Shown piece by piece: positions 1-8,824 of a stretch of 64,000 nt of DNA (the stretch's first letter is position 1; every line of letters starts with the position of its first letter). This stretch comes from Thermoguttaceae bacterium (GTDB taxonomy: Bacteria; Planctomycetota; Planctomycetia; Pirellulales; Thermoguttaceae): positions 23,197 to 87,196 of the forward strand of contig JAGBDN010000090.1 of NCBI GenBank assembly GCA_017937485.1, read 5' to 3'. A model generated the notes under the pieces. That model searched no databases. It saw only the letters and a program-made list of their open reading frames with translations, and was not told the origin of the DNA. Made by a program: the position numbers and the translations under genes.

Positions 1-3000
1 GCGGAGCTTTACCGGCTCGGTCGGGCGCTTTGTTTCGGCGTTTACGGCGTTAAAATCGACAAGGGTCGCGGCGTCGCGATTCTTGAAGCGGCGGTCGAGG
101 CGGGAAAAGCGGCGGACGCGTCGGAGGAAACGCGAGCGGCGGCGCTCGACGCGCAAGCGGAGTTGGCGGAACAGCTGTCGGAAGATTTCGACGGGCGCTC
201 CGCCGATTGGGAACGCGCCGTCGAGTTGGCGGCAAAACCGGCGGAGGCGGGGAATCCGTTCGCGCTCTTTACGTTGGGGAACGCGGCGTCGGAAGGCGTC
301 GGCGGCGTCGAAGCGGACGAAACGGCGGCGAACGCGTTTTACCGTCGAGCCGTCGCGGCGTTTTTGAAGCGGGCAAAGGACGGCGAAACGAGCGGCGACG
401 AAGACCCGCGCGCAATCTGTTTCGCGGCGTTTTATTTGAACAAAGGCCGCTTTGTCGAACGCGACGCGGCGGAGGCGGTTCGGCTTTATCGGCGCTCGGC
501 GGAGATCGGTTGCGCGGAGGCGGCGCTGAATCTCGGCGTCGCTTGGATGAACGGGGACGGCGTCGAGGCGAACCCGATCGAAGGAGCGCGTTGGATTCGA
601 ATCTCGGCGGAAGCGGGGGATTCGCGGGCGGCGGCGACGTTGGGCGAGCTTTATTGGAACGGCGTCGGCGTCGAGGAAAATAAAAAGGAGGCGGCGCGTT
701 GGTTCCGCAAGGCGGCGGAAGCGGGGGACGGCGACGCGGCGTTCCGGCTCGGCGACCTTTGCGCGGCGCTCGGCGAATCGGGGGAAGACGGCGAATTGAG
801 GAAAGACGGCGAACCGGCGGCGTTGCGCTGGTGGCGGCGCGGCGCCGAATTGGGGAACGCGGACGCGACGGCGCGGCTCGGGTTCGTTTACTTTGAAGGC
901 TTGCTCGGCGTCGAGAAGGACGAAGCGGAGGGCGTCCGCTGGTTCCGGCGGGCGGTCGAACTCGGTTCGCGCTCGGCGGCGACGAATCTCGGAACGGCGC
1001 TCTTGCAAGGCGTCGGCGTCGAGGCGGACGCGGCGGAAGGGCTCCGGTATTTGAAGTTGGCGGTCGAACGCGGCGACGCGACGGCGGCGAACGCGTTGGG
1101 CTTCCTTTATTCGAGCGGCGATCTCGGCGTCGAGCGCGACGACGCGGAGGCGGTTCGTTGGTTCCGCGCGGGCGTCGAGTTGGGGGACGTCGACGCGGCG
1201 CTGACGTTGGCGGCTTGTTTCGAGAACGGAGACGGCGTCGAACGGGACGACGCGGAGGCGCTTCGGCTTTATCGAATCGCGGCGGAGGCGGGAAACGCGG
1301 CGGCGGCCTGCGATCTCGGGGCGCGTCTCGTCGGTTTCATCGACGATTTCGACGGCGAAACGGACGAGGCGGAGGGGTTGCGTTGGTTGCGTCGCTCGGC
1401 GGAACTCGGGTTCGCGACCGCGTCCTTTATCCTCGGATGTTGTTGCGAAAACGGCGTTTGCGGCGTCGAAAAGAACGCGGCGGAGGCGGTCGAGCGGTAC
1501 CGCGAGGCGGCGGAGCGCGGCGACGATATGGCGGCGAATCGACTCGCGAAGGCGTTCGCGACCGGCGACGCCGATTTGGGCTTGGCGAAAGACCCGGCGC
1601 AAGCGGTCGAGTTTTGGAAGCGCGCGGCGGAGGCGGGGGACGTCGACGCGGCGCTCCGGCTCGGCGATTATTTTGCCGACGGGCGGCCGGAGTTCGGAAT
1701 CGAGCCGGACGCGGCGGAAGCGGCGCGTTGGTATCGACTTGGCGCTTCCGCCGGGGACGAGTCGGCGAAAACGGCGCTCGAAGGCTTGCGCGAACGCGGC
1801 GTCGTCGACGACGAGGAAGACGGCGGCGATTCGGACGAGGCCGGGGAACCGGTCGATCTCGACGCGGTTTTGGCGGCGCTCGACGGGGCGGGCGTCGAGT
1901 TCGACGGCGACGACGCGGACGATTCGGACGGGGCCGGGGAAGCGGTCGATCTTGACGCGGTTTTGGCGGCGCTGAACGGGGCGGGCGTCGACGACGAAGA
2001 CGAAGACGACGACGCGGACGGAGCGGAGGAAGGCGGCGACTCGCCCGAATCGCCGGACGAAACCGACGACGGCTCCGCTTATTTCAACGAGGAACTCGGC
2101 GTTTTGACGCTCGACGGCGACGGCGGCGAACCCGACCCGGCGGCGCAAGTTCGTTTCCTGGCGAAGGTTGCGGAGAGCGCCGAAGACGAGGATACGCGGG
2201 CGGTCGCGGCGTTTCGGGTCGCGTTCGCTTATTATAACGGGCTCGGCGTCGAACCGAACGTCGCGGAAGCGTTGCGTTGGTTCCAAAAATCGGCGGAGGC
2301 GGGGGACGCCGACGCCGCGTCGATTCTGGGGTTCGCGTTCGAAAACGGCGAGGGCGTCGAGGAGAACGCGGCGGAAGCGGCGCGTTGGCTCCGGTTCGCG
2401 GCGGAGAAAGGGAACGCGGACGCGGCGCATAATCTCGGCCGGCTTTTGCAAGAGGGGGGCGTCGGGCTCGAACCGGACGCGGCGGAAGGGGAGCGTTGGC
2501 TCCGAACGGCGGCGGAGGCCGGGGTCGCCCCGTCGGCGGCGCGGCTCGGGCGGACGTTGACGGAAGGTTGGTTCGGCGAACCGAACCCGACCGAAGGCGT
2601 CCGTTGGCTCCGCAAAGCCGACGAACTCGGCGACGTCGAAGGGACGTTTTTCCTCGCGATCGCTTACCGTCGAGGGCTCGGCGTCGAGGAAAACCGGCGC
2701 GAAGGAGCGCGACTTCTCCGCAAGGCGGCGGAGGCGGAGAGCGGCGAGGCGGCGACCCTGCTCGGCGTTTGTTACTTGACGGGCGACGGCGTTTACGAGG
2801 ACGAGGCGGAGGCGGTTCGCTGGTTCCGTCGGGGCGTCGAACTTGGCGTAACGGCGGCGGTCGAGCGGCTCGCGCGTTGTCTCGCCGACGGCGTCGGGGT
2901 CGAGCGCGACGTCGAGGAAGCGCGTCGGCTTCTCCGCTCAGCGCTCGAAGAGGAGGAAAACGAAGAGTTGCGCGCGGTGTTGGCGCAAGCGCTTCGCGAA

Positions 3001-3027
3001 ATCGAACTCGGCGAAGAGAACGCTTAA
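1..3027 (+). CDS. Sel1-repeat protein A (5' end outside window)
   Basis: The reading frame is open from base 1, so the N-terminus is missing. The visible start (AELYRLGRALCFG) matches the N-cap that sits about 40 residues into the complete paralogue at 5829, so only a short leader is lost. I count about 20 Sel1-type units (for example GVEENKKEAARWFRKAAEAG), 13 before and 7 after an acidic Asp/Glu-rich linker encoded at about 1800-2100. The linker holds two copies of a VDLDAVLAAL helix-like segment spaced 31 residues apart. Sel1 units are paired helices that form solenoid scaffolds for protein binding. No catalytic domain is visible. The protein is probably a large adaptor. The frame ends in TAA at 3025-3027. 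It is the first of three tandem paralogues. The family is certain; the partner and location are unknown. Confidence 0.93.
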   Translation, partial: AELYRLGRALCFGVYGVKIDKGRGVAILEAAVEAGKAADASEETRAAALDAQAELAEQLSEDFDGRSADWERAVELAAKPAEAGNPFALFTLGNAASEGVGGVEADETAANAFYRRAVAAFLKRAKDGETSGDEDPRAICFAAFYLNKGRFVERDAAEAVRLYRRSAEIGCAEAALNLGVAWMNGDGVEANPIEGARWIRISAEAGDSRAAATLGELYWNGVGVEENKKEAARWFRKAAEAGDGDAAFRLGDLCAALGESGEDGELRKDGEPAALRWWRRGAELGNADATARLGFVYFEGLLGVEKDEAEGVRWFRRAVELGSRSAATNLGTALLQGVGVEADAAEGLRYLKLAVERGDATAANALGFLYSSGDLGVERDDAEAVRWFRAGVELGDVDAALTLAACFENGDGVERDDAEALRLYRIAAEAGNAAAACDLGARLVGFIDDFDGETDEAEGLRWLRRSAELGFATASFILGCCCENGVCGVEKNAAEAVERYREAAERGDDMAANRLAKAFATGDADLGLAKDPAQAVEFWKRAAEAGDVDAALRLGDYFADGRPEFGIEPDAAEAARWYRLGASAGDESAKTALEGLRERGVVDDEEDGGDSDEAGEPVDLDAVLAALDGAGVEFDGDDADDSDGAGEAVDLDAVLAALNGAGVDDEDEDDDADGAEEGGDSPESPDETDDGSAYFNEELGVLTLDGDGGEPDPAAQVRFLAKVAESAEDEDTRAVAAFRVAFAYYNGLGVEPNVAEALRWFQKSAEAGDADAASILGFAFENGEGVEENAAEAARWLRFAAEKGNADAAHNLGRLLQEGGVGLEPDAAEGERWLRTAAEAGVAPSAARLGRTLTEGWFGEPNPTEGVRWLRKADELGDVEGTFFLAIAYRRGLGVEENRREGARLLRKAAEAESGEAATLLGVCYLTGDGVYEDEAEAVRWFRRGVELGVTAAVERLARCLADGVGVERDVEEARRLLRSALEEEENEELRAVLAQALREIELGEENA

Positions 3028-3433
3028 CGACGGGCGGTTGGAAGCGTCGTCGAGCGACGAAAGCGCGACGCGTCGGCGGACTTACGAAAGCGGGTTCGTC
3101 GGCGCGTTTTTTTTAGCGTCGGCGAGTCGAGCGGGCGTTTTGACGTCGCGATTGGAGCGGCGACGTCGGGAAGAACGGCGAACGAACGGCGTTTTTCGGG
3201 GCGGCGACGTCGCGGTTTTGCGTTTTTTGCGGGTTGTAGGGGCGGTTTTTCGGAAAACGTTTTTTTTTGCCGGTTGCGTCGGGAAATTGTTGCAATCTGC
3301 CGCGCGGTTCGTTACAATGTTTCGTTAAGGGGCGGCGTTCGGCGTCGAGCGTCGCTCTTTTCGACCGATTTTGTCTTTATTTTAGCGATCTTATTGAATT
3401 TATCGACTAAAACGATTTTAAGGAGCGACCGAG
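3028..3433. other. 406-bp spacer between Sel1 genes A and B
   Basis: No convincing gene is seen. The 3' half resembles the spacer before the next paralogue (5393-5828): both contain a GGGTTGTAGGGGCGG block, a T-rich run, a matching promoter and an almost identical leader ending in AAGGAGCGACCGAG before the ATG. The spacer was therefore duplicated together with the gene. Confidence 0.7.
3290..3318 (+). promoter_or_regulatory. Sigma-70-type promoter of Sel1 gene B
   Basis: TTGCAA at 3290-3295 and TACAAT at 3313-3318 are separated by 17 bp, about 115 bp before the ATG. The paralogue at 5829 has the same arrangement at the equivalent place, which supports it. Confidence 0.6.
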
Positions 3434-5392
3434 ATGAGCGACTTGGCGAAAAACAACAACGGAAGCGGAACGAACGGCGGCGCCAACGCTGCGAACGCGA
3501 ACGGAAGCGGAACGACCGGCAAAACCGATGCGCCCCTTTCGGCGGCGGAGCTTTACCGTCGAGGGCGGGCGCTTTGCTTCGGCTTGGAGGGCGTTAAAAT
3601 CGACGGGCCGAAGGGGTTGCGGCTCCTAACCGAGGCGGCGAAAGCGGGTTCGCTCGAAGCGCAAGGCGAGTTGGCGGAAGCGCTTGCGGACGGTCTGCAA
3701 GGGACGCAACCGGACGCGGCGCGGGCGGTCGCGGTCGCGAAGAAACCGGCGCAAGCGGGGAATCCGTTCGCGTTGGATACGCTCGGCGGCTGTTTCCGGA
3801 ACGGCTTGGGCGGCCTTCCGAAGGACGAGGCGAAGGCGCGGGCTTGCTTCCTTCGGGCGTTCGAGGGGTTCAAGCGAATGTCGGAAGAGCCGAACCCGGA
3901 CGTTCGGGCGCTCTGTTATCTCGGGTGTTATTTGGGGGACGGTCGCGGCTCGGCGGACGGGAAGCCGAACGAGTCGCCGGAGGTTGCGGCGGAGACAATT
4001 CGACTTTGGCGGCGCTCGGCGGAAATCGGTTTCGCGACGGCGGCGACGAACGTCGCGTTCGCTTATTTGAACGGGGACGGCGTCGCGGAAGACGAAGCGG
4101 AGGGCGTTCGTTGGCTCCGCGCGGCGGCGAATCTTGGACATTGGAGGGCGATTAGCGAACTCGGACAGTGTTATTTTTACGGGACTTGCGGCGTCGAGCG
4201 GGACGTCGAGAAGGGCTTGAAGGCGCTCCGGCAAATCGCGACGGCGGGGGGCGTTTGGGAGGCGCGGCTCTTGGGGAATTTTTACTTGCTCGGAACGGAC
4301 GGCGTCGAGAAGAACGAAGCGGAGGGGATTCGCTGGTATCGGTTGGCCGCCGACCGAGGGGACGAAGAAGCGCCGCTTCGAATCGCGGTTTGTTGCGAAC
4401 GAGGAATCGGCGTCGAGCAAAGCGACGTCGAAGCGGTTCGTTGGGCGCGCGTCGCGCTCGAGCGGGGTTCGGCGGACGGCGCGCTTTGGTTGGGGCGAGC
4501 GTTCGAGGAAGGGCGGCTCGGACTCGCGCAAGACGAAACGGAGGCGGAGCGGCTTTATCGCAAGGCGCTTGAATTGGGGAGCGCGACGGCGGCTTGGCGG
4601 TTCGCCGAGAAAGCGGTCGCTCGGAAGGACGGCGCGGCGGCGCTCTCTTGGTTCCGCAAGTCGGCCGAGATGGGGAACGACGACGCGGCGGTCGTCGTCG
4701 GCGACGCGTATGTCGACGGGAACGCGAGTTTTGGCGGCGCGGTCGATTATCGAATCGAAGCGAACCCGGCGGAAGCGGCGCGTTGGTATCGGAAGGCGGC
4801 GGAGGCGGGGAACAAGACGGCGACGGAGCGGCTCGCGTATTTGCTTCGGGAAGGACTCGGCGTCGAGAAGGACGAAGCGGCGGCGGTCGCGCTTTATCGG
4901 AAGGCGGCGGAAGCGGGGGACGCGAGCGCGGCGTTCAATCTCGGTTCGCATTTGCTCGACGGCGTCGGTTGCGAGAAGGACGAAGCGGAGGGGGCGCGCT
5001 GGATTCGAATCGCGGCGGAAGCGGGAGAGCCGGACGCTCTTTACGTTCTCGGCGCGCTGGCCGAGACGGGGAAACTCGGCGGTAAAGAGGACGCGGCGGA
5101 GGCGGCGCGTTGGTATCGGAAGGCGGCGGAGGCGGGAAACCGCGACGCGATGGAGCGGCTCGCGCGGTGTTATCTGCGGGGGGACGGCGTCGAACAAGAC
5201 CCGGACGAAGCGACGCGTTGGCTCTTGCGTTCCGGCGTTCTCGGCGAGTCGGACGATATTTGCGCCCGGGCGATTATGCTCGACTCCGAAGGAAAGGTGC
5301 AAGTCGTGAACTTTATCGAGCCGGATTATCGCGGCTTTTTCGGGTTTTTCCGGCGAATTTTCGACGCGGTAACCGGGATTTTCCGCCGCTAA
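3434..5392 (+). CDS. Sel1-repeat protein B
   Basis: 652 residues. The ATG is preceded by a strong AAGGAG eight bases upstream, and the first codons (MSDLAKNNNGSG) match those of paralogue C, which fixes the start. A Gly/Asn/Thr-rich leader of about 35 residues has no signal peptide. It is followed by the N-cap AELYRRGRALCFG and about 13 Sel1 units (typical unit GVEKDEAEGARWIRIAAEAG). The protein ends in an unusual aromatic and basic tail (FFGFFRRIFDAVTGIFRR) that could form an amphipathic helix and touch a membrane or partner; that is inference. The gene lies between paralogues A and C with its own promoter. It is probably a cytoplasmic scaffold protein with no enzymatic motif. The client is unknown. 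Confidence 0.93.
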   Translation: MSDLAKNNNGSGTNGGANAANANGSGTTGKTDAPLSAAELYRRGRALCFGLEGVKIDGPKGLRLLTEAAKAGSLEAQGELAEALADGLQGTQPDAARAVAVAKKPAQAGNPFALDTLGGCFRNGLGGLPKDEAKARACFLRAFEGFKRMSEEPNPDVRALCYLGCYLGDGRGSADGKPNESPEVAAETIRLWRRSAEIGFATAATNVAFAYLNGDGVAEDEAEGVRWLRAAANLGHWRAISELGQCYFYGTCGVERDVEKGLKALRQIATAGGVWEARLLGNFYLLGTDGVEKNEAEGIRWYRLAADRGDEEAPLRIAVCCERGIGVEQSDVEAVRWARVALERGSADGALWLGRAFEEGRLGLAQDETEAERLYRKALELGSATAAWRFAEKAVARKDGAAALSWFRKSAEMGNDDAAVVVGDAYVDGNASFGGAVDYRIEANPAEAARWYRKAAEAGNKTATERLAYLLREGLGVEKDEAAAVALYRKAAEAGDASAAFNLGSHLLDGVGCEKDEAEGARWIRIAAEAGEPDALYVLGALAETGKLGGKEDAAEAARWYRKAAEAGNRDAMERLARCYLRGDGVEQDPDEATRWLLRSGVLGESDDICARAIMLDSEGKVQVVNFIEPDYRGFFGFFRRIFDAVTGIFRR

Positions 5393-5828
5393 CGTCGGTC
5401 GGCGAAACGGGCGAAACGGGCGAAACGCGGGGATAACGGCGAAAACGGAACGCGTCGGCGGCTTGGAAAGGGGGCTCGTCGGCGCGTTTTCTTTTGGGGC
5501 GAAACGTTGGGAACGGCGACGGGAAAGAGCGGCGGTCGAGCGGCGCGGCTTTTTGAACCTTGACGGCGCGTCGGGCGGGAAGAGCGGCGTTAGGCGGCGC
5601 GATTTTTCTTTTGGGAGGCGTTTGACGGCGCGATTTTACGGTTTTTACGGGTTGTAGGGGCGGTTTTTCGGAAAACGCTTTTTTTGGCTAGTTGCGTCGC
5701 GAAAGCGTTGCGAACGGTCGGGCGGTTGGATAAAATATTTTATCGGGGGCGGCGTTCGGCGGCGAACGCCGCGCCTTCGATCGTTTTTATTGCTTTATCG
5801 ACGAAAACGATTTTAAGGAGCGACCGAG
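5393..5828. other. 436-bp spacer between Sel1 genes B and C
   Basis: No gene is recognised. From about 5637 it repeats the architecture of the A-B spacer: a GGGTTGTAGGGGCGG block, a T-run, a promoter and a leader with AAGGAGCGACCGAG. Divergence is high in the 5' half and low near the start codon. Confidence 0.7.
5708..5736 (+). promoter_or_regulatory. Sigma-70-type promoter of Sel1 gene C
   Basis: TTGCGA at 5708-5713 and TAAAAT at 5731-5736 are separated by 17 bp and placed as in the promoter of gene B. Its duplication suggests that B and C are expressed alike. Confidence 0.6.
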
Positions 5829-7688
5829 ATGAGCGACTTGGCGAAGAAGAACAACGGAAGCGGCGCGAACGTCGCGAACGGGAACGGAACGACCTACGAT
5901 AATATCGGCGCGACCGGCAAAATCGATACGACCGAACTTTCGGCGGCGGAGCTTTACCGGCGCGGTCGGGCGCTTTGTTTCGGCGTTTACGGCGTTAAAA
6001 TCGACCGGCGTCGCGGCGTCGCGCTTCTGGAAGCGGCGGTCGAGGCGGGGCGCTCTCCGGACGCGTCGGAGGAAACGAAAGGGGCGGCGCTCGACGCGCA
6101 AGCGGAGTTGGCGGAACGACTGTCGGACGGGTTCGAGGACGCCGCGCCCGATTGGGAACGCGCCGTCGAACTCGCTAAGGAACCGGCGGAGGCGGGGAAT
6201 CCGTTCGCGCTCTTTACGTTGGGGAACGCGGCGGCGGACGGTCGAGGCGGCGTCGCGAAGAACAAAAGGCGGGCGAACGCGTTTTACCGTCGGGCCGCCG
6301 AAGCGTTTTTGAAACGGGCGAAGGACGGCGAGGAACGCGGCGACGAGGATCCGCGGGCGCTTTGTTTCGCGGCGAATTACCTTTACGGCGGGGAGTTCGT
6401 CGAGCGCGACGCGGCCGAGGCGGTTCGGCTTTACCGGCGTTCGGTCGAACTCGGTTGCGCGGAGTCGGCGAGGAATTTGGGGGTTTGTTATTTGAACGGC
6501 GACGTCGTCGAGGAGAATCCGACGGAAGGGGCGCGTTGGCTCCGGAGGGCGGCGGAACTCGGCGTCGCCTGCGCGGCGGAAACGTTGAGTCGACTTTACG
6601 CGCTCGGGCTCGGCGTCGAGAAGAGCGACGAGGAGACGTTCCGCTGGCTCCGAGCGGCGGCGGAGGGGGGACGTCTCGGCGCGGCGAGGACGTTGGCGGC
6701 GACCGCCCTTGAAAACAAGGACTCCGACGGGGTCGTCCGTTGGTTCAAAAAGGCGGCGCAACTGGGAGACCGCGCGTCGGCGGGAACGCTCGGAACGATT
6801 TACGAGGGCGTTTGGCGTTGTTGCGGTTGGCGCGCCGTCGAGCCGAACGAAGCCGAAGCGCTCGCTTGGTATCGTCGGGCGGTCGAGTTGGGGGACGCGC
6901 CCTCCGCGGCGCGACTTGGATTCGCGTTCGAGCGGGGGCAGTTCGGGCTCGAACCGGACGACGCGGAGGCGGTTCGGCTTTATCGGTTGGCCGCCGACGG
7001 CGGGGACGCTCGCGGTCTCGGGAATCTCGGGTGTATGCTCGCGGCGGGACGAGGCGGGCTCGAACGGAACGTCGCGGAGGCGAATCGGCTTTTCCGTCGC
7101 GCTTGGGGATTGGGGAACAGAGAGGCGGGGTTCGAACTCGGGCTCTATTATTGGCGCGACGGCGAAGAGCGCGACCCGGCGGAAGCGATCCGTTGGTTCC
7201 GGAAAGCGGAGGGGCGGGGCTGCCGCGAGGCGGAGCAAGCGCTCGCGGAGATTTATCGGGACTGGATCGCCGACTTGAACCTCGACCCGACGGAGGCGCT
7301 CCATTGGTTGCGGAGAGCGTCGGTCGGGGGTTGCGTCGAGGCGGCGAAGAAGCTCGCGGAGATGTATCGGGACGGATGCGCCAACTTAAACGTCGAGCCG
7401 AACGCGGCGGAGGCGGTTCGGTTTTTCCGTCGCGCTTGGGGGTTGGGGGACGCGACGGCGGCGTTCGAACTCGGGAAGTATTATTCGCTCGACGGCGACG
7501 CTCGCGACGGCGCGGCGGCGCTCCGTTGGTTCCGAAAAGGGGCGGAGGCGGGTTGCGTCGAGGCGGCGAAGAAGCTCGTCGAATTTTATCGGGACGGGAA
7601 CGCCGACTTAAACGTCGAACCGAACGCGGCGAAGGCGGAGCGTTGGCGGCGAGTCGCGGACGGGAAAGACGGGGAAGGCGGCGAGTAA
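5829..7688 (+). CDS. Sel1-repeat protein C
   Basis: 619 residues, starting MSDLAKKNNGSGAN after the same AAGGAG leader as paralogue B. A low-complexity Asn/Gly/Thr N-terminus precedes the N-cap AELYRRGRALCFGVYGVKID, which is almost identical to the visible start of protein A. So A and C are closer to each other in this region, while B and C share leaders. About 13 Sel1 units follow. Near the C-terminus two pairs of units are near-identical (FFRRAWGLG/NREAGFELG and GCVEAAKKLxExYRDGxxxLNVEPNAA), showing recent internal duplication. No signal peptide, membrane segment or catalytic motif is visible. It is probably a soluble scaffold acting with its two neighbours. Confidence 0.93.
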   Translation: MSDLAKKNNGSGANVANGNGTTYDNIGATGKIDTTELSAAELYRRGRALCFGVYGVKIDRRRGVALLEAAVEAGRSPDASEETKGAALDAQAELAERLSDGFEDAAPDWERAVELAKEPAEAGNPFALFTLGNAAADGRGGVAKNKRRANAFYRRAAEAFLKRAKDGEERGDEDPRALCFAANYLYGGEFVERDAAEAVRLYRRSVELGCAESARNLGVCYLNGDVVEENPTEGARWLRRAAELGVACAAETLSRLYALGLGVEKSDEETFRWLRAAAEGGRLGAARTLAATALENKDSDGVVRWFKKAAQLGDRASAGTLGTIYEGVWRCCGWRAVEPNEAEALAWYRRAVELGDAPSAARLGFAFERGQFGLEPDDAEAVRLYRLAADGGDARGLGNLGCMLAAGRGGLERNVAEANRLFRRAWGLGNREAGFELGLYYWRDGEERDPAEAIRWFRKAEGRGCREAEQALAEIYRDWIADLNLDPTEALHWLRRASVGGCVEAAKKLAEMYRDGCANLNVEPNAAEAVRFFRRAWGLGDATAAFELGKYYSLDGDARDGAAALRWFRKGAEAGCVEAAKKLVEFYRDGNADLNVEPNAAKAERWRRVADGKDGEGGE

Positions 7689-7926
7689 ACCGGAAAAAAC
7701 GGCGACGTCGGCGGAACGTCGGCGAACTAACGGGAGCGGAACGGCTCGACCGGCGGCTCGACCGGCGCGAGCGATTTTGACGGCGAGAGCCCGGCGCGTT
7801 CAATTTCGCTCCGAAAAACGCCGATGAATAAGAAACGACGCGGCGCGTTTCGGCGAAGCGTCGCGAAGTTAAAACGTCGACGAAAAAAAATAAAATCGAA
7901 TCGGAAATAAAATAGGAGAACGTAAA

Positions 7927-8514
7927 ATGGCGAGAACGGCGGCGGTCGAGCGCGACACCAAGGAAACGCAAATTCGGCTGAAAATCGACCTCGACGGAAC
8001 CGGCGCGTCGAAAATTTCGACCGGAATCGGCTTTTTCGATCATATGCTGACCCTTTTCGCGGCGCACTCGCTCGTCGACCTCGAGCTGAGCGTTAACGGC
8101 GACCTCGAAGTCGACGGGCATCACACCGTCGAAGACGTCGGGATCGCGCTCGGCGCCGCCTTCAAAACCGCGCTCGGCGACAAGAAAGGCGTCCGCCGAT
8201 ACGGCTTTTTCCTCCTCCCGATGGACGAAACGCTCGCGCGGACGGCGATCGATTTCTCCGGGCGGCCTTACCTCGTTTACGACGCGACTTACCCGGTCGA
8301 GCGCGTCGGAACGTTCGATTTGGAACTCGTTCGCGAGTTTTGGCAAGGGTTCGCGAACGCCGCCGCCTGCAACCTGCACGTCGGCGTCCTGTACGGCTCG
8401 AACGGACATCACATCGCGGAGGCGATTTTCAAGTCGGTCGCCCGTTCGATTCGGGCGGCGGTGGAGAGCGACCCTCGCCAAACGGGCGTTCCGAGTACGA
8501 AGGGCGTTCTTTGA
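7927..8514 (+). CDS. hisB: Imidazoleglycerol-phosphate dehydratase
   Basis: 195 residues, the usual length of the monofunctional enzyme. It dehydrates imidazole glycerol phosphate to imidazole acetol phosphate in histidine synthesis, in the cytoplasm, as a Mn-dependent 24-mer. The family signatures are visible: [13 protein letters not shown] (metal-binding His), [31 protein letters not shown] and [17 protein letters not shown]. No phosphatase domain is fused. A separate inositol-monophosphatase-family gene at 33134 could supply histidinol phosphatase. The ATG follows TAGGAG at a good distance. The 3' end of the gene is duplicated just downstream. Confidence 0.97.
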   Translation: MARTAAVERDTKETQIRLKIDLDGTGASKISTGIGFFDHMLTLFAAHSLVDLELSVNGDLEVDGHHTVEDVGIALGAAFKTALGDKKGVRRYGFFLLPMDETLARTAIDFSGRPYLVYDATYPVERVGTFDLELVREFWQGFANAAACNLHVGVLYGSNGHHIAEAIFKSVARSIRAAVESDPRQTGVPSTKGVL

Positions 8515-8693
8515 TTTCGGAGCGGAAACGCCGTTCGCCGTTTTTCGTTTTCGGGTCGACGTTTTGCGCGGCTCGAACGGGCGTCGCGTCGCGGCGGCGA
8601 TTTTCAAGTCGACCGCGCGTTCGATTCGGGCGGCGGTGGAGAGCGACCCTCGCCAAACGGGCGTCCCGAGCGCGAAGGGCGTTCTTTGATTTT
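8395..8693 (+). repeat. Tandem duplication of the hisB 3' end
   Basis: Bases 8395-8518 (last third of hisB with its TGA) recur at 8570-8693, offset 175 bp. The centre is almost unchanged (ATTCGGGCGGCGGTGGAGAG and GGGCGTTCTTTGATTT in both) and the edges have diverged. The second copy has no start codon and is a non-coding relic. The 310-bp gap 8515-8824 holds this relic and the terminator below. Confidence 0.9.
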
Positions 8694-8750
8694 TGGCGAA
8701 AAAAACGCGGCGCGACAAAAATTGCGTCGCCGGACAAACGACGGAACGAT

Positions 8751-8787
8751 AAAGCCCGCGCGTCGAACGAATCGGCGCGCGGGCTTT
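8751..8787. terminator. Bidirectional hairpin between hisB and the exported-protein gene
   Basis: AAAGCCCGCGCG (8751-8762) pairs perfectly with CGCGCGGGCTTT (8776-8787) around a 13-base loop. It lies between two converging genes and has A/T flanks on both sides, so it can stop transcription in both directions. Confidence 0.8.
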
Positions 8788-8824
8788 CGCGTTTTATTGG
8801 GAGAGAGCGGAACGGAAGCGAGCG

